In this document: piece after piece, positions 44,394 to 57,816 of the stretch
How positions within the stretch are numbered: position 1 is the stretch's first letter
How the letters are laid out: every line of letters starts with the position of its first letter
DNA from: Flaccisagitta enflata
Taxonomy: Eukaryota; Chaetognatha; Sagittoidea; Aphragmophora
Direction of reading: 5' to 3'
DNA: 64,000 nt
NCBI GenBank assembly: GCA_965153355.1
Contig: OZ231126.1
Coordinates: 53,320,001 to 53,384,000, forward strand
The notes under the pieces: model-generated
What the model was told of the DNA's origin: nothing
What the model saw: only the letters and a program-made list of their open reading frames with translations
Database searches by the model: none
Program-made: the position numbers and the translations under genes

Positions 44394-44465
44394 TTGCTCA
44401 ACAAGAGCTCCCCAGTCTATCGGGGATAAACTATGCTCAACAAGAGCTCCCCAGTCTATCGGGGG
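44394..44465. repeat. 35-bp direct duplication
   Basis: TGCTCAACAAGAGCTCCCCA and the following CAGTCTATCGGGG occur twice in tandem. It lies in a GC-richer, non-coding block (44290-44780) of unknown nature. Confidence 0.85.
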
Positions 44466-45239
44466 ACCTGTTACTAATCTCCCCTTTACATGGCCCCATC
44501 GCAGCACATGTCTGGTCAGAGCCAACGCTAGGGGGCAGTCCTAGCGCTCCCTACCGGCAAGGACTCTGCCAAGTCAGCCCAACCAATGGCCACCCTCCAG
44601 AAGCACAGGTCTGACATTCTGGAAGGTGGAGCTATACTTTGCGTGGGAGTATAGCTACTGACCCACTTCTCTGAACTCTCAGAGACCCCGACTCCCGGGG
44701 GACTCTTTCAAGTTCCCATGCGTTGGAAGTAAGAGGACTGACTACTATACCCCACAGTAGCCAAGTCCCAAAAAGGAAATAAAATGAAAATGTTGGAGTG
44801 AACCTACACTCCTACATGTTTAAGAAGCCAAATAAAATGTCAAATGAAGCCACCTTAGCTTTCATTGAACATGTTATTTCGCTCAAGATAGAAGAAAGAA
44901 AAAAAAACAAAGCTAGAAATAAAACAGGAGAATTGAACAATTTGAAATGACAAATTTAACAGATCAACAACCACCACCCATCTTAAGATTTTAAAACAAC
45001 TCAATTAGTACCAAACAGCGCCTACCATTTTTCTCTTTTACAGTGCAGGAGAGATGGACACTAAAATACAATATTCAAGCAGCAGCAATACCCGACAAAT
45101 GGATGGACCAATCGACAGACTGACGGACCGATACTGCAAGTAATTGTGTGTACTTAGTGTATTTAGAGTGTACTTAGGGTCAAAAGTCAATATTTAGATA
45201 TCGATAGATATCAGGTCAGTTTAACTACACAGTATCTCT

Positions 45240-46160
<921 letters not shown>

Positions 46161-46523
46161 ATGACCATCTCAAAAAAAAATATATATCAAGACTCGCATA
46201 AGGCAAAAATAGTCACCTACAAATCAATCTATTATCAACGGACCAACAGACCAATCAACCAGCTAACTGACAAATCAACCAAACAACGCTGAGGTACGCC
46301 AGGCCATACTCAGATGCATGCAAACTTCATTATTAAAATGTATAACTCGCTTGCCGATTTCCGCCTAACCAGAATTGGATTCTCCTCTCCAATCCAAAAA
46401 ATTTTATCATTTGCCCAAGACGACAACGAAACTCAGTCTGCCTCTCTCTCTGTCTGTCCCTCTCTTCTCTCTCACTCCTTACTCCTTCCCCTCCCTCTTT
46501 CTCCCTTCTCTCTCTTTTCCTTC

Positions 46524-46925
<402 letters not shown>

Positions 46926-47940
46926 GTTTCGATCCCTACTTGTATGTCCGTTCGTCTGTGTCTGCCTCAGTCTCTGTTGCTGTCCCTCAGTCTATCCCTG
47001 TTCGTCAATCTCTCAAGAAGCCTCTTTTATCGCTCTCAGTGCCAGATAAACACTGCCTTACTTCCTCATTTCGAAAAGAGGCTTCTTTCAGGATGCACAT
47101 TATCAGCAAAAAAGATACAGACGGATCAACCAAGAAAACCTGTCAACAAACAAACCAACCAACCAACTTGGAGGCACAGAAACTCAAACGAATAACTCAC
47201 GTGATCATGCCCGACTTGTCCATAAAACGACAATGACAACAACGACGACGAGGATGATGTAGAAGACGACGACGACGGCACTGACGGCGTTGACGATAAT
47301 GGTAAAACGACAAAAATGATTGCGTAACGATGACGATGACGACATTTATCGAGGGCGGCATTCACGCAAATACATGCCCTCCCTCTTATAGACGACTACG
47401 GTGATGACTTATGGGGCAATCACGGCATGAACGGCGAAAAGACTATGACGACAATTTAAACCACGCCAATGCAATGCAATGCATCACCTACACCCCTTCA
47501 ACGGGAGATTCACAACTTCCCCCCCCCCCTTTCCTTCGCATCAAGAAAATTGTATCATTTACCGTAAACAACCGTCCCCTCCAAAAGGAGGTAGCAAAAT
47601 GATACCAACTAAAAATGACAATATCCTCCAAACAGACTGATCAGTAAAACAATATAGTTGAGAATATGTTCGTCCAAAACCTAAAAATATATGAAGAAAT
47701 AGTCACATAAATGATAGAATACAACATTGATTAAAGTATTGAAAAATGAAATAGAAATATAGAAATATAGAGGAGTCTCGCATTTTGTGATTTCAACTGT
47801 AAGTTACAGGTAGACAAACTGACTGATCGACGGACCAACAGACACAGCCTCTCTAGGTTCGCGAGAAAACAAATAAACGCTAACCAAAACTTATGGAAAA
47901 TTGAAGTAACAGATTTAAAAGATAAGTTCAAAAGGAAACA

Positions 47941-48182
47941 GTCGCGTGTCGCATCCCTCACAATTTGTCTAAGATTGTCAAAAAAAAAACGCTTAAAGAA
48001 ATACCAAGAAATGTCTAAAGACAACGAAAAGTAAAAATTGATAAAATGCAAAATGTTAAAAAATGTATTCAAAAAGATATCAAAAATGTTCACAGTGTTA
48101 AAAACATGCCTAAAATGTTATGAATGGATGGATGGACAGACTGACAGACCAACAAGCAAAGTCGCGCGCACATGACCAAAAA
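47941..48182 (+). mobile_element. Hairpin element, subfamily B, decayed
   Basis: CAGTCGCGTGTCGC start, GGATGGACAGACTGACAGACC core, AAGTCGCGCGCACATGACC end. Confidence 0.6.
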
Positions 48183-48189
48183 TAGAGAA

Positions 48190-49370
48190 TGACTTATAAA
48201 TGATTCGGCCAAAGTGCTAGAAATAAAAGAAACAAAACCAAAACAAAAGACACAGGCTCCGAAATTTAAGACACACTGAAGCATATTGCTAAGAACCCTA
48301 TACACATTAGATATATAAAATGTATCCACATATATAATATATCTTGAATGTAACATATATACATGAAATATGTCTCAGAAGGAAAGATATACAAATATAA
48401 AACATTGTTAATGTAAGACAATCTAAAAAAAAAAAAAAAATAGCTAGGATAATATTTATTATATTTTTAACATTACAAATATGTGTAAAATATGTCTTTG
48501 AAAGAAAGACATATAAATATAATACATTGTTGATGTTAGACAATTTAGAATAGAAACAGCTAAAATAATTTCACAAATGTTGAAATTTCAATTTTCAAAT
48601 TTACAACTCACAATTTCAATTTTCAAATTTTCAACACACAATCTTAGCTTATATGATCCTAATTTTTATTCACTCTAGTACTCTGATCAACTCTACCCTT
48701 ACATTAACAGGTCCTGGGTGATTCCAGGTCAGAAATTATTTATATTCATCCAACAAATCTCTATCACTTTTCATAATTTTTCAGTAATGAATCAAATTTG
48801 AAAAATAACCAATTTCATTTCTTTTTCTGCTATAACTGAATATACGTACACATATGTATACATAAACATGTATTTTCATGCTGATGTTATTATCTTATAT
48901 CTGATAAAAATAAATAATTTAAAACTAATATCATCCACAGCTAACATTAAAATTCTATCCTTACTCTTATCACAACATAAAGACTCTCTCATGAATAACA
49001 AATTCTGTCGTATTTTCCAACCTGACTTATGAAAGACATACAGAGTATTTCCACTCCTCTAATCAAACGGAAAATAAATATCAATCTCCCCACACTTCTT
49101 CATTATGCAATCTCGTTTTACGATAAAAATATTTCGACTTGGCAAAAGACGGGCAACAAAACGGACACCCAAGCTATAGGCACAATATTTTTCATCCATT
49201 AGGGTGTTACACAAATCTAAATACATGTAAAACCATACAATAACTTAATATCTATTACAAAAAAGATATGAAAATATGTTTTGATAACAAGTATAACTTA
49301 TAGTGTTAATAAAATACTGATATGAAATAAAACACAAAAATAGACATACTCATGTCATGCATGTTTTCTT
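48190..49370. other. AT-rich region, no gene
   Basis: Contains a duplicated segment: about 48310-48430 and 48455-48550 share ATATAAAACATTGTTAATGT-like, GTCTNNGAAAGAAAGA and GACAATCTA blocks. Confidence 0.5.
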
Positions 49371-49376
49371 CTTTGC

Positions 49377-50201
49377 TCATTCCACTTTAGCTTTAGGACA
49401 ACCTAGGCTAAAGTGCTTCACATTTCCAGTTTTTCCCCTACAATAGCTGCAAAACTGTTGGGGGCAAGAGATGGCATGGTGAAACCCTTTCATACAGTTA
49501 TAACACTGCCCTTTGGACAAACCCCTCTTTTGGGCTATCCTAAAATAGTTTGTAGAAACTATTAATGCCTGAGTCTTATTTTTAGTTTTAGTCTCCATTC
49601 TAGCCTCCTCCTTCCTCTCCTTAAATTTTTTGCTAAGCTGCAAAGTTTCAACCAAACTGCTTGCATATTTTACCAAGCCCCAAAATCCGTAGATAGTGAG
49701 ATCAGCTCTCAAAAGAGTCTCCCTCACTTCTTCCTCTGTTATTCCAGAGACAAATTTGAGCTTTTCCATCTCTAAATCAAGCCCAATCTTCTCGCATAAA
49801 ACACTAAGTCTTTTGGCAAAATCCAAAACGGTTCTTTCACCTTGAACCAGGTTTCTGTATTCCAAACTTAATGTTGAATTGCTTGCTGGATATATTGTTT
49901 TGAAAAGCAAATCAAAAAGTTCATGTAAATCATGACAACTTTCAAGGGACTCACCACGGGCATACTTTTCAACTTCTCTACTCATGTGTAGAAACGCAAT
50001 CTTTATTTTATCCTGTGGACTAAAATCTTCATATAAATCAATTATAGAATTTTTCAAACTCTTCTCTTCCTCCAAGTAGGAAACTATATCATCTGAACTT
50101 TCCAAGCAAACATTGATAACCTTCCTTGACTGAATTAGTTCCTTCAAAGTTGCCTCATGATTGTTTAAATCTGACATTTTCTGATCAAAATTCTTAATCA
50201 T
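49377..50201 (-). CDS. Gag-like protein with zinc knuckles, solitary
   Basis: 274 residues from ATG at 50201. The N-terminal two thirds are helical and charged, with YRNLVQGERTVLDFAKRLS typical of retrotransposon Gag capsid regions. A Lys/Glu linker follows, then a CX2CX4HX4C zinc knuckle (CYNCMKGFHHAISC) and a second Cys/His cluster (CSYC...H...GC) near the end. Gag proteins bind and package retroelement RNA. No protease, reverse transcriptase or integrase frame and no flanking LTRs were found, so it is a fragment of an LTR element or a gene derived from one. The reading frame is intact and of ordinary composition. Confidence 0.7.
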   Translation of the reverse strand: MIKNFDQKMSDLNNHEATLKELIQSRKVINVCLESSDDIVSYLEEEKSLKNSIIDLYEDFSPQDKIKIAFLHMSREVEKYARGESLESCHDLHELFDLLFKTIYPASNSTLSLEYRNLVQGERTVLDFAKRLSVLCEKIGLDLEMEKLKFVSGITEEEVRETLLRADLTIYGFWGLVKYASSLVETLQLSKKFKERKEEARMETKTKNKTQALIVSTNYFRIAQKRGLSKGQCYNCMKGFHHAISCPQQFCSYCRGKTGNVKHFSLGCPKAKVE

Positions 50202-50317
50202 ATAAAGATATTACCTTACATCTAACCCGCTCTAAAAAAATTACACTTTTCTTTTTCTTTTGGACCACCCTACTTGCACTCACCTTCAAACAGCAGCGAA
50301 AACTAATTTAAACTGAG

Positions 50318-51106
50318 TTGTTCATAAAATCTTATAGACGGGTAGAAACAAAACACACACAAAAAATGACGGGAAAAGGAAATAAAGCCAGAGAGAAATT
50401 TGTAGTAGTTTTCATTAAAGGCAACAATTGGCGCCTAATCAACAGGTGTATCTCTTCGGGGGAACATGGGAAGAATCACACTAAGCCACCATGTAAAACA
50501 TGGCAATTCTTTGTTTTCCAATCAAAGACTTTCTGCATAGAAATTAGTTATCCAAAGGTATATGAGTGGAAGCATATACTATGCATATACTGTGCGAGTG
50601 GAAGCGACAATACGAATCCTTGGCTTCAGCCACAGGACCGACGCGCGCATTCACGACGTCAAGGGTCTGCTAATGGTCGGCAGCCCTCGGCGTCACGTCA
50701 ACAATCGCGTCAACCGCATCAACCTCGTCAAGCGCCTCGTCAACGACAGAGCGATTCGAGTAGACAGACGTACATCGGAAAAAAGGTCATGACGGGTGAA
50801 CTTTCATGGGGAGGGGTCGAGCTGCTCTCCCATCGTTACATTGGGAACGTCAACAGCAACGTGACAGCATCCATGATAGAGAGTGATCTCAAATCGAGAG
50901 GCGTCGACGTCGTCAAATTGGAAGAAAATGTCATAACGAAACATTCACGTTTTAAGTCATTCAAATTGACTGTGAAACGTGATGACGAAGAAAAAGTGGA
51001 CGACCGTGGGTTCTGGCCAATGTACGTGCTGTGCAGGCCATGGTACAATCCACGGCAGCCTCGTGGTGATCGAGACGGCGCCGGTGCGGTGACACCAGTG
51101 CCGTGA
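50318..51106 (+). pseudogene. LINE ORF1-like frame, copy 2
   Basis: A 262-codon frame that reads through the left 38-bp repeat and continues into the ORF1 domain shared with copy 1. The listed first codon is not ATG; the first ATG in frame is MTGKGNKAREK (about 50366). It ends in the TGATG overlap with ORF2. The N-terminal 70 residues are unique to this copy and may not belong to the original ORF1. Confidence 0.55.
50425..50492 (+). other. Decayed tRNA-Leu-like segment
   Basis: GGCGCCTAATC, ATCTCTTCGG, ATGGG, AATC and GCCACC align in order with the 3' part of tRNA-Leu seen intact (inverted) at 43001-43042. It directly precedes the left 38-bp repeat. Similarity is partial. Confidence 0.35.
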
Positions 51107-51462
51107 TGGCCTCACGGAAAACTATAAGCTCGCAGAACATCAACGGTTTTGCGAGGAACGAATCATTTATAAAAGGATTATGCGACCAATATCCGGACTC
51201 AATCAGAGGATTCCAGGAGCACTGGATGCGACCTCCATTCAAAAAACACAAAGGGGTAAATAAACTTCGCAATGTTCATGAAAAATTTGATGGTTGGGGC
51301 ACTTCAGCCATGCGTGAAAAAATGCAAAGTGAGGTAAGACTGGGACGTCCATTTGGTGGAACAGGTTTTATATGGAACAAAAAATATTCTATTGCTATAC
51401 GTCCACGACTAGAATATAAACATGAACGAGTGACGGTACTTGAATTAAATGCAACTTGTAAA
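51106..51462 (+). pseudogene. LINE endonuclease, N-terminal half, copy 2
   Basis: Same as copy 1: QNINGF and FQEHWM motifs, stopping at NATCK. The insert begins directly after, at about 51463. Confidence 0.75.
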
Positions 51463-51805
51463 TATAGAGGGGTATCGCAGACTATGAAAGATATTTCATC
51501 AATCATTCTTATTTCATAAAAGTTCCAGCGTGGAACTTATGAGCAAGATTTCTTTCACGTATGCAGATAATTGTTGAGGTTCAAAGTATACAGAAATTTC
51601 CCGAGGATAGATTTGGAGAGAATGTGCTTCTCACTCTTTCTTGTCCCGTCGTTGGATTAACTCTGTTCTTAGTAGTTGAATAAAAGGTATCAAGAAATTA
51701 ATAAGTGTATTACTTTGAAGGTTTCATTGGTAGAAGCTACGAAGCAGTCATGCTAAAACATAGCAAGTCTTTGATTGGAAAACAAAGAATTGCCATGTTT
51801 TACAA
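51463..51805. other. 343-bp insert splitting the endonuclease, right end is a 38-bp inverted repeat
   Basis: Non-coding, AT-rich. It is shared with copy 1 (42656-42996). Its last 38 bp are the perfect reverse complement of 50493-50530. No GT...AG boundaries in the right frame, so it is not a simple intron. Confidence 0.75.
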
Positions 51806-52543
51806 ACTGATGGAAAAATACTGTTGATCAATGCATACATGCCTTACTTTAATGCTAGTCAGATTGAAAATCAAATTGCCATTTACGCTGATACTATTGG
51901 TTTTATTGAATCTGTGATGGATATGAATTTAGATTGTGGTTTTGTACTTATGTCAGATTTAAACTGTAATATTTATGATTCCCATCATCCTTTTACCGTA
52001 CTAATTCGTGACTTAATGTGGAAAAGAGACCTTATGTGTACTTTTGATTTGATTGACAATTTTGATTCTGGCTCCTTTTGGACACGAAAGGGTAAGGGCC
52101 AGAATGGTAACGAATTTCATTCTTTAATTGATTTTGTATTAGTAAGTAGATCTATTGTTTCCAAAGTAGAAAATGTACGTATTACTGAATACCCAGACAA
52201 TCTTTCGGATCACTGTCCTGTCGAATTGGAATTAGTCATTAACCTAGAGACTATTGACTGTTCAAGTAGTAAATTTTCAAATTCTATTAACTGGAAAAAT
52301 GTCAAAGATGATATAAAAATGAATTACGAGACTGTAATGGAGCGTGAGCTTGATGCCATTTTGGTGCCTCAAGTTGTTCATGGTAGTTGCATCTGTCGTG
52401 ATAATTGTCATTTTCACCTGTTAGAAGATTATTATGATAAACTGAAAAATGCTATTGCAATTGCTGATATGGTTTTACCTCGAAACGGCTGTTATCAAAA
52501 AAACTATTGGAACGAAGATCTTTCTAGATTGAAACAGGAATGA
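51806..52543 (+). pseudogene. LINE endonuclease, C-terminal half, copy 2
   Basis: Resumes the frame with TDGKILLINAYMPYF, then VLMSDLNCN (catalytic Asp and Asn), FHSLIDFVLVS and LSDHCPVELEL (catalytic Asp-His). A linker follows that ends at a stop before the reverse transcriptase. Confidence 0.82.
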
Positions 52544-52728
52544 TATCATTCACGAAAATGAACGAACAAATCAATCGATAATCACCGAAAGAGAGACAGA
52601 CTGACGGATCGTCCGATTACCCAAATGTCGCAAGGATATTTAGCTCGGGATTTGTGAAAGAAACGCGCTTTATGGTCAAGGGCTATCCTCGAGAGCATTT
52701 CTTTGGATTTGTAACTTTTCAAAATACA

Positions 52729-52910
52729 AGGCTTTATAAACGGCTACCCAAGTCGCGTGCGGGTGGGCAGGAGCAGTGACAAAAAGGCTAAGCAAGTATT
52801 TGGGCAGGAGCAGTAATACAAAAACTACCCTTAAACGCCGAAAAAGCTAAGTGTTACAGATCAACCGACCGACCGACCGACCAACAGAGCAGGTCATGGA
52901 GTCGCGTGCT
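52729..52910 (+). mobile_element. Hairpin element, subfamily B, truncated hairpin
   Basis: ATACAAGGC start, AAGTCGCGTGCGGGTGGGCA motif, GACCGACC core, GAGTCGCGTGC then a T-run: only one hairpin arm remains. Confidence 0.75.
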
Positions 52911-53057
52911 TTTATTCATAATAAAACTCATTTGAAGGATGGACGGACAGACGGAAGGGCAAAGTGCTGAACAAACCGATATCAGGCTTATGAATATATT
53001 GAAAGTAAAATGGTTCCACGGACGCGTACTTAGCATACGAAGGACGAGGCCCATTAG

Positions 53058-53204
53058 AAACAAGGCCGGATACACGGCAATCCAGTCGCGGACGGTTGGG
53101 CAGGAGCAGTAATGAGAAAACCGCTCGTAATTCAAAAATGTGACCTACCGACTTTCCGACCGATACGGCAAGTTCTAGAGTTGCGTCTCCGCGACTAAAA
53201 AAAA
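53058..53204 (+). mobile_element. Hairpin element, B/C hybrid
   Basis: ACAAGGCCGGATACACGGC start, 5' motif AGTCGCGGAC, hairpin AGTTGCGTCTCCGCGACT, AAAAA. The 5' motif matches the right arm (TCCGCGACT), not the C-type left arm (AGTTGCG). Confidence 0.83.
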
Positions 53205-53519
53205 TTTGAAAAAAAAAAAAAACAATCGAAGAGGAAATAAATCATCCAAATGTGAAAATTGACTTCACCATATTTCACCGCCAATTGAGAGTCAATGGAA
53301 AGGAATGCAATGGATTGAGATGGAAATTGAAATGACGGTCTAAGGATGAGGAGGAGGAGAAGGAGGAGTAGGAGGAGGAGGTGGAGGTGGAAGAGGAAGA
53401 GAATGGAAAAATAGAAGGAAAGGTGAAAAAGAAATTAGAAGAAGGAAAGACGGAGTCGGTGGAGTTGAGCGGCAAAAGAGCGGGAAGAGGAAGAGGATAA
53501 AAATGGAGGAATTATATTT

Positions 53520-54260
53520 AAAGGAGGAAGAGGAAGAGGAGGAGCGAGAAGGAAAGGAATAAAGATTGAAGAGGGTGGCAATTATAACAATAATAAATAT
53601 GATAAAAAGAAGAGAAAGAAAGAAAAGAAAACGGGAAAGAAAATGGAGGCGAAGAAGAAGAAGAAGAAGAAGAAGAAGAAGAAGAAGAAGAAGAAGAAGA
53701 AGAAGAAGAAGAAGAAAAAGAAGAAGAAGTAGCAGAGAAAGAAGTAGGAGTAGCAGAAGAATGAAGAAGGAGTAGCAGAAGAATGAAGAAGAGGAGGAAG
53801 ATGAAGAAGAAGAAGAAGAAAAAGAAAAAGAAAAAGAAAAAGAAAAAGAAAAAGAAAAAGCAAAAGAAAGAAGAAGAAGAAGAAGAAGAAGAAGAAGAAG
53901 AAAAAAAGAAAAAGAAAAAGAAAAAGAAAAAGAAAACGAAAAAGAAGAAGAAGAAGAAGAAGAAGAAGAAGATGAAGAAAAGGACGAAGAAGAAAAAGAA
54001 GAAGGAGAAGAAGAAAAAGAAGAAGAAGAAAGAGAAGAAGAAGAAACAGAAGGAGAAGAAGAAGAAGAAGAAGAAGAAGAAGAAGAAGAAGAAGAAGAAG
54101 AAGAAGAAGAAGAAGAAGAAGAAGAAGAAGAAGACGAAGGAGGAGGGGGAGGATACGAGGGAGAAGAGGAAGGAAAAGAAGATGAAGAGGAAGAAGAAGA
54201 CGAAGATGGAAAAGGAGGATAAGATGGAGAAGAAGAAGGAAAAGAAGAAGAAGAAGACTG
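53520..54260. repeat. (GAA)n/(AAAAAG)n purine array, about 0.7 kb
   Basis: Purine-only sequence with GAA, AAAAAG, GGA and GTAGCAGAAGAAT-type variants. Long Lys/Glu frames are by-products. Confidence 0.95.
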
Positions 54261-54302
54261 AGACTGAGATAGAGAAGAAGAAAAGAGAAACCCTACAGAA
54301 AG

Positions 54303-54435
54303 AGAACAGTCACAAAAGCGTTAGATGGTCAGCGGTACCCGTGCCCTGCCTAAGTAGTTGTGACTTAAGTTGATGGAGGGAGCAGGGCAGTAGCTCTGAA
54401 AGGGCTGATGACCTATAAATGCTTTCACACATAAA
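54303..54435. mobile_element. Arm of the minisatellite-bearing inverted-repeat element
   Basis: GTCACAAAAGCGTTAGATGG, CAGCGGTACCCGTGCCCTGC and GACCTATAAATGCTTTCACA, as at 22.75 kb. No minisatellite attached. Confidence 0.7.
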
Positions 54436-54608
54436 GAAATTATTCCTCCTTCATCCGCTTGTCAGCAGGTGTGAAAGCTTAGATCACTGTGATAAATGAA
54501 ACATAACATTAACTGAGATTACTCTTACATAAAAGTTGGACAACATTACTACTCCACACTACATTAAGGACAAGAGCATTTGGAGCTCTCAACGGAGGGG
54601 TCTCGACA

Positions 54609-54730
54609 AAATAGTCACAAAAGCGTCAGATGGTCAGCCGTATCCGTTGCCCCTAAGTTAGTCTATGTATGATGTGAAGGTGAGAGAGGCAGCGGCCCCG
54701 AAGGAGCCAATAAACCTATACTGGGATTGT
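54609..54730. mobile_element. Second, more decayed arm of the same family
   Basis: GTCACAAAAGCGTCAGATGG, CAGCCGTATCCG, GGCAGCGGCCCCGAAGGAGC. Confidence 0.6.
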
Positions 54731-54899
54731 TAGCGCCGTGTTTGGAACTCCCGGAAGGCTTGCGCCTGCTCGAACGGGACTTGATTGGTTCTGACACGGA
54801 CGGGTGACCTTGGGCGCGTGGTGTGGTGATGGTGGTGATGATGCACGGCGATGTAGATATCCCCGTATGCTGTGCCCTGGCGGCACTATTCATCTGTAA

Positions 54900-55410
54900 T
54901 AACTATTGATCATTTCAGAAGGACTCACATTCTTTATCAAAACAAACCTGTATTAAAGCATAAAGAGTTATTTAGTTGACTTAAAACAATTGCTTCTATC
55001 TCTTGTAAAAGACATCTTAAAGGTTGATAAGCACAAAACGCGAAAAGAAAATTTAGGCTTTTGGCTTCTTCAAAAATTAAAAGTTTCTATTTCCTTTAAA
55101 AAATTTGAGGATACAGTTTAATACTGTAGAGCATTGTTTCAAGGATCAGAAGTTTTCTGCAGTGAACTATCTCCGCCACTGAGGGCGTCGCAGAATCGTC
55201 ACGGGCATCTTGCGGCCCTTGAGGATTCTGTTCCATCTAAGGCTGAATTGAACGGACAGAATATATAAAGAACGGCTATACAATGGTGGAAGCTAAATTC
55301 CGAAAGAAGTAGAATGGTAAAGGTGGGTGGCGGTTGGGGTTCTCCCTTACCCCCTCGTACGAGGACAAAGAAGAACTGAGGTCGGAAATACTCGCTGGGC
55401 GCACCAACTA
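54900..55410. other. No gene seen
   Basis: Mixed unique sequence without conserved frames. Confidence 0.45.
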
Positions 55411-55837
55411 CCTGCCTTTTGACACTATAGGCAGAGATATTTCTTTCCAGACCTCTGACAAGACTGAAATAGGTTACCGTACGGATTTAAAAAGGAAAAA
55501 GAAAAAGAAAAAGAAAAAGAAAAAGAAAAAGAAAAAGAAAAAGAAAAAGAAAAAGAAAAAGAAAAAGAAAAAGAAAAAGAAGAATAAGAATAAGAAGAAG
55601 GAGTAGCAGAAGAAGAAGTAGGAGTAGCAGAAGAATGAACAAGGAGTAGCGGAAGAATGAAGAAGAAAAGAGTAAAGCAGAAGAAGAAGAAGAGGAAGAA
55701 GAAGAAGAAGAAAAAGAAAAAGCAAAAGAAAGAAGAAGAAGAAGAAGAAGCCTGCCTTTTGACACTATAGGCAGAGATATTTCTTTCCAGACCTCTGACA
55801 AGACTGAAATAGGTTACTGTACGGATTTAAAAAGGAG
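55411..55837. repeat. 87-bp direct repeats bracketing a purine array
   Basis: CCTGCCTTTTGACACTATAG through GTACGGATTTAAAAAGGA occurs at 55411-55497 and again at 55751-55837 (offset 340), nearly identical. Between them is only (AAAAAG)n and (GAA)n sequence. Confidence 0.92.
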
Positions 55838-56149
55838 GGAACGCTTTGAAGCTTTTTAGCAGGTTATTACTCCAAAGACGGACGTCTTTGCCACACGGCC
55901 TAAGCCAAGACGAATTTGTTATATATATGCACCTGATTTTAAGCTCTAGGTTTTAAGGTTAGGCACAGACACACAATTTTCCAGACAGTAACGTCTCTAG
56001 CCAGGCAGACAAAGTGCGGCGACTAAACAATGCCCTTCCTGAGATGAGCTAGCCTCCTTGCCACCCAAAAACTCGCAATCTAGGGGGTGGTCAAAGTGTG
56101 TCTTCGAGAATGGGCTCGAATGGCAATGCACCAATTGTTAGCGGAAAAA

Positions 56150-56470
56150 CATCGCTAACAACGAATGCCCGCGTAGGGTGAATGGCAGCGGCCCCCGACG
56201 CCTCTATCTTTGCGCAATTATGTAGTCCATGCGCGGCTGTAAATGCAGTCCGACAACCAGATATACGAGTGTCTTTTTAAGGGCCCGCAGGCTCAAGTTT
56301 GTACCGAATGTCAGGGGACCGTTGTATGGGTATATGGCCTGAATAACAAGAGAGAGGCAATGTTTCCAATATCACGCGAACAGCCACGAACACGATTAAA
56401 TGGATGGGATAAACCCCAACCAGAGGCAATCTATGGTTGGATGAAATATGTCATAAATGCACAATGAAAA
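56150..56470. repeat. Dispersed repeat shared with 63.1-63.4 kb
   Basis: GTCTTTTTAAGGGCCCGCAGG, CAACCAGAGGCAATCTA and surrounding spacing recur at 63195-63380. The 74-codon frame here is not preserved in the second copy, which argues against coding. Confidence 0.65.
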
Positions 56471-56639
56471 AGATATTCTTTAAATCATCAAATGAAAAGG
56501 AAGCACCGTATACAAATGATCATGGAAAAAGAGTCTATAAAGACAGAAACTAATAACGCATGTATAACCATAAAGCTATGCATTCTATGATGCCAAATAC
56601 TAAATACGCATTTCGTCGTCTACAAAATTCCTACGGTAT

Positions 56640-57110
56640 CAGGATAAGATTTGAGCATTGCGGCCAGGATAAAAGCCTCGACGCTTGGATTGGAGCCATG
56701 AGGCGGGGATTGGATCCTCCAGGCTAGGATTGGGTCCTCAAGGCTGGGATTGGAGCCTCAAGGCTGGGATTGGGGCCCCAAGGCTGGGATTGCAGCCTCC
56801 AGGCTGGGATTAAAATAAAAGCCTTGAGGTTAGGATTGGAGCCTCAAGGCTGGGATTGGAGCTCCAAGGCTGCACGCAATTGGACCCTTAGGGCGGGAAT
56901 TGGAGCCTTGAGGCTAGGATTGGGGACTCAGGCTCGGTTTGAAGCCTCGAGGCTGGGTTTGGAGCCTCAAGGCTGGGTTGGAAGTAATGATGGGGGGCAT
57001 GGAGAAGGAGAAGGGGGAGAAGAGGGATGAGAGAATCTCCCATGTATGACACCATAGGTAATCACTGATGACTGATCACTGATGACTCCAAAAGGAGCAT
57101 GCCCATGCAC
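56640..57110. repeat. 20-bp minisatellite element, third array
   Basis: Units near GGCTGGGATTGGAGCCTCAA from about 56690 to 56985, followed by a GAGAAGGAGAAG tract and a decayed arm (ATGTATGACACCATAGGTAA). Confidence 0.83.
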
Positions 57111-57539
57111 CGCAATCATTATCTGTTTTGTTGTTTTTAAATGGAATTTCCAATCCTTTTTAATCGGAAGAGAGATTATTGAAGAAAATTAGGTTTCCTT
57201 TACATGAACAATCGTTATTGGATCATGTGCGCGATGGTGCATCTAAAAGCAAAAATGAGATCTATACAGTTTAACGATAAGTTTTGAAAACCGCTTGCGT
57301 TCACTAGTTTTTTCCACTTAGGCTTTGAAAAAAGGAAAATTAAAAATCTTTTAATGAAAGGAATTAAAGATTTCCGATTTTAAGAGAATAAAGTTTGTGT
57401 GATGTCCACTGATTCAGTGGACATCACACAAACAGTGGCACTGAAGCACTCTTATCTTCCTCTCCTAACTACTTTTACCTACACCCATACGTATGTATTG
57501 TATATTTACTTCCTCTCACAATAGATTTTCTGATCATTC

Positions 57540-57668
<129 letters not shown>

Positions 57669-57689
57669 TTCATTCTTTCTTACTCCAAT

Positions 57690-57800
57690 GCATACATTCA
57701 TCCATTCATTCACTCGTTCATTCATTCATTCGTTCATTCATTCATCCATTCATTCATTCATTCATTCATTCATTCATTCATTCATTCATTCATTAATTCA
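57690..57800. repeat. (ATTC)n array
   Basis: Tetranucleotide array adjoining the (CTTT)n. Confidence 0.95.
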
Positions 57801-57816
57801 CTCATCTACAGAAGGA

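Larger units (their letters stand above)
50318..52543 (+). mobile_element. LINE-derived region copy 2 with inverted repeats and split endonuclease
   Basis: Carries ORF1, the 5' half of the endonuclease, a 343-bp non-coding insert and then the 3' half of the endonuclease. Perfect 38-bp inverted repeats lie at 50493-50530 and 51766-51803. The region ends before any reverse transcriptase, so it is 3'-truncated, the opposite of normal LINE truncation. Confidence 0.85.

Noticed and set aside
51106-52543. A working LINE endonuclease joined by splicing of the 343-bp segment
   Set aside because: The segment lacks GT...AG ends in register, and no reverse transcriptase follows.
53783-54373. Lys/Glu-rich frame of 196 codons
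   Set aside because: Purine array by-product.
56243-56467. 74-codon frame with a CTEC motif
   Set aside because: Lies in a dispersed repeat whose other copy (63.2 kb) does not keep the frame.
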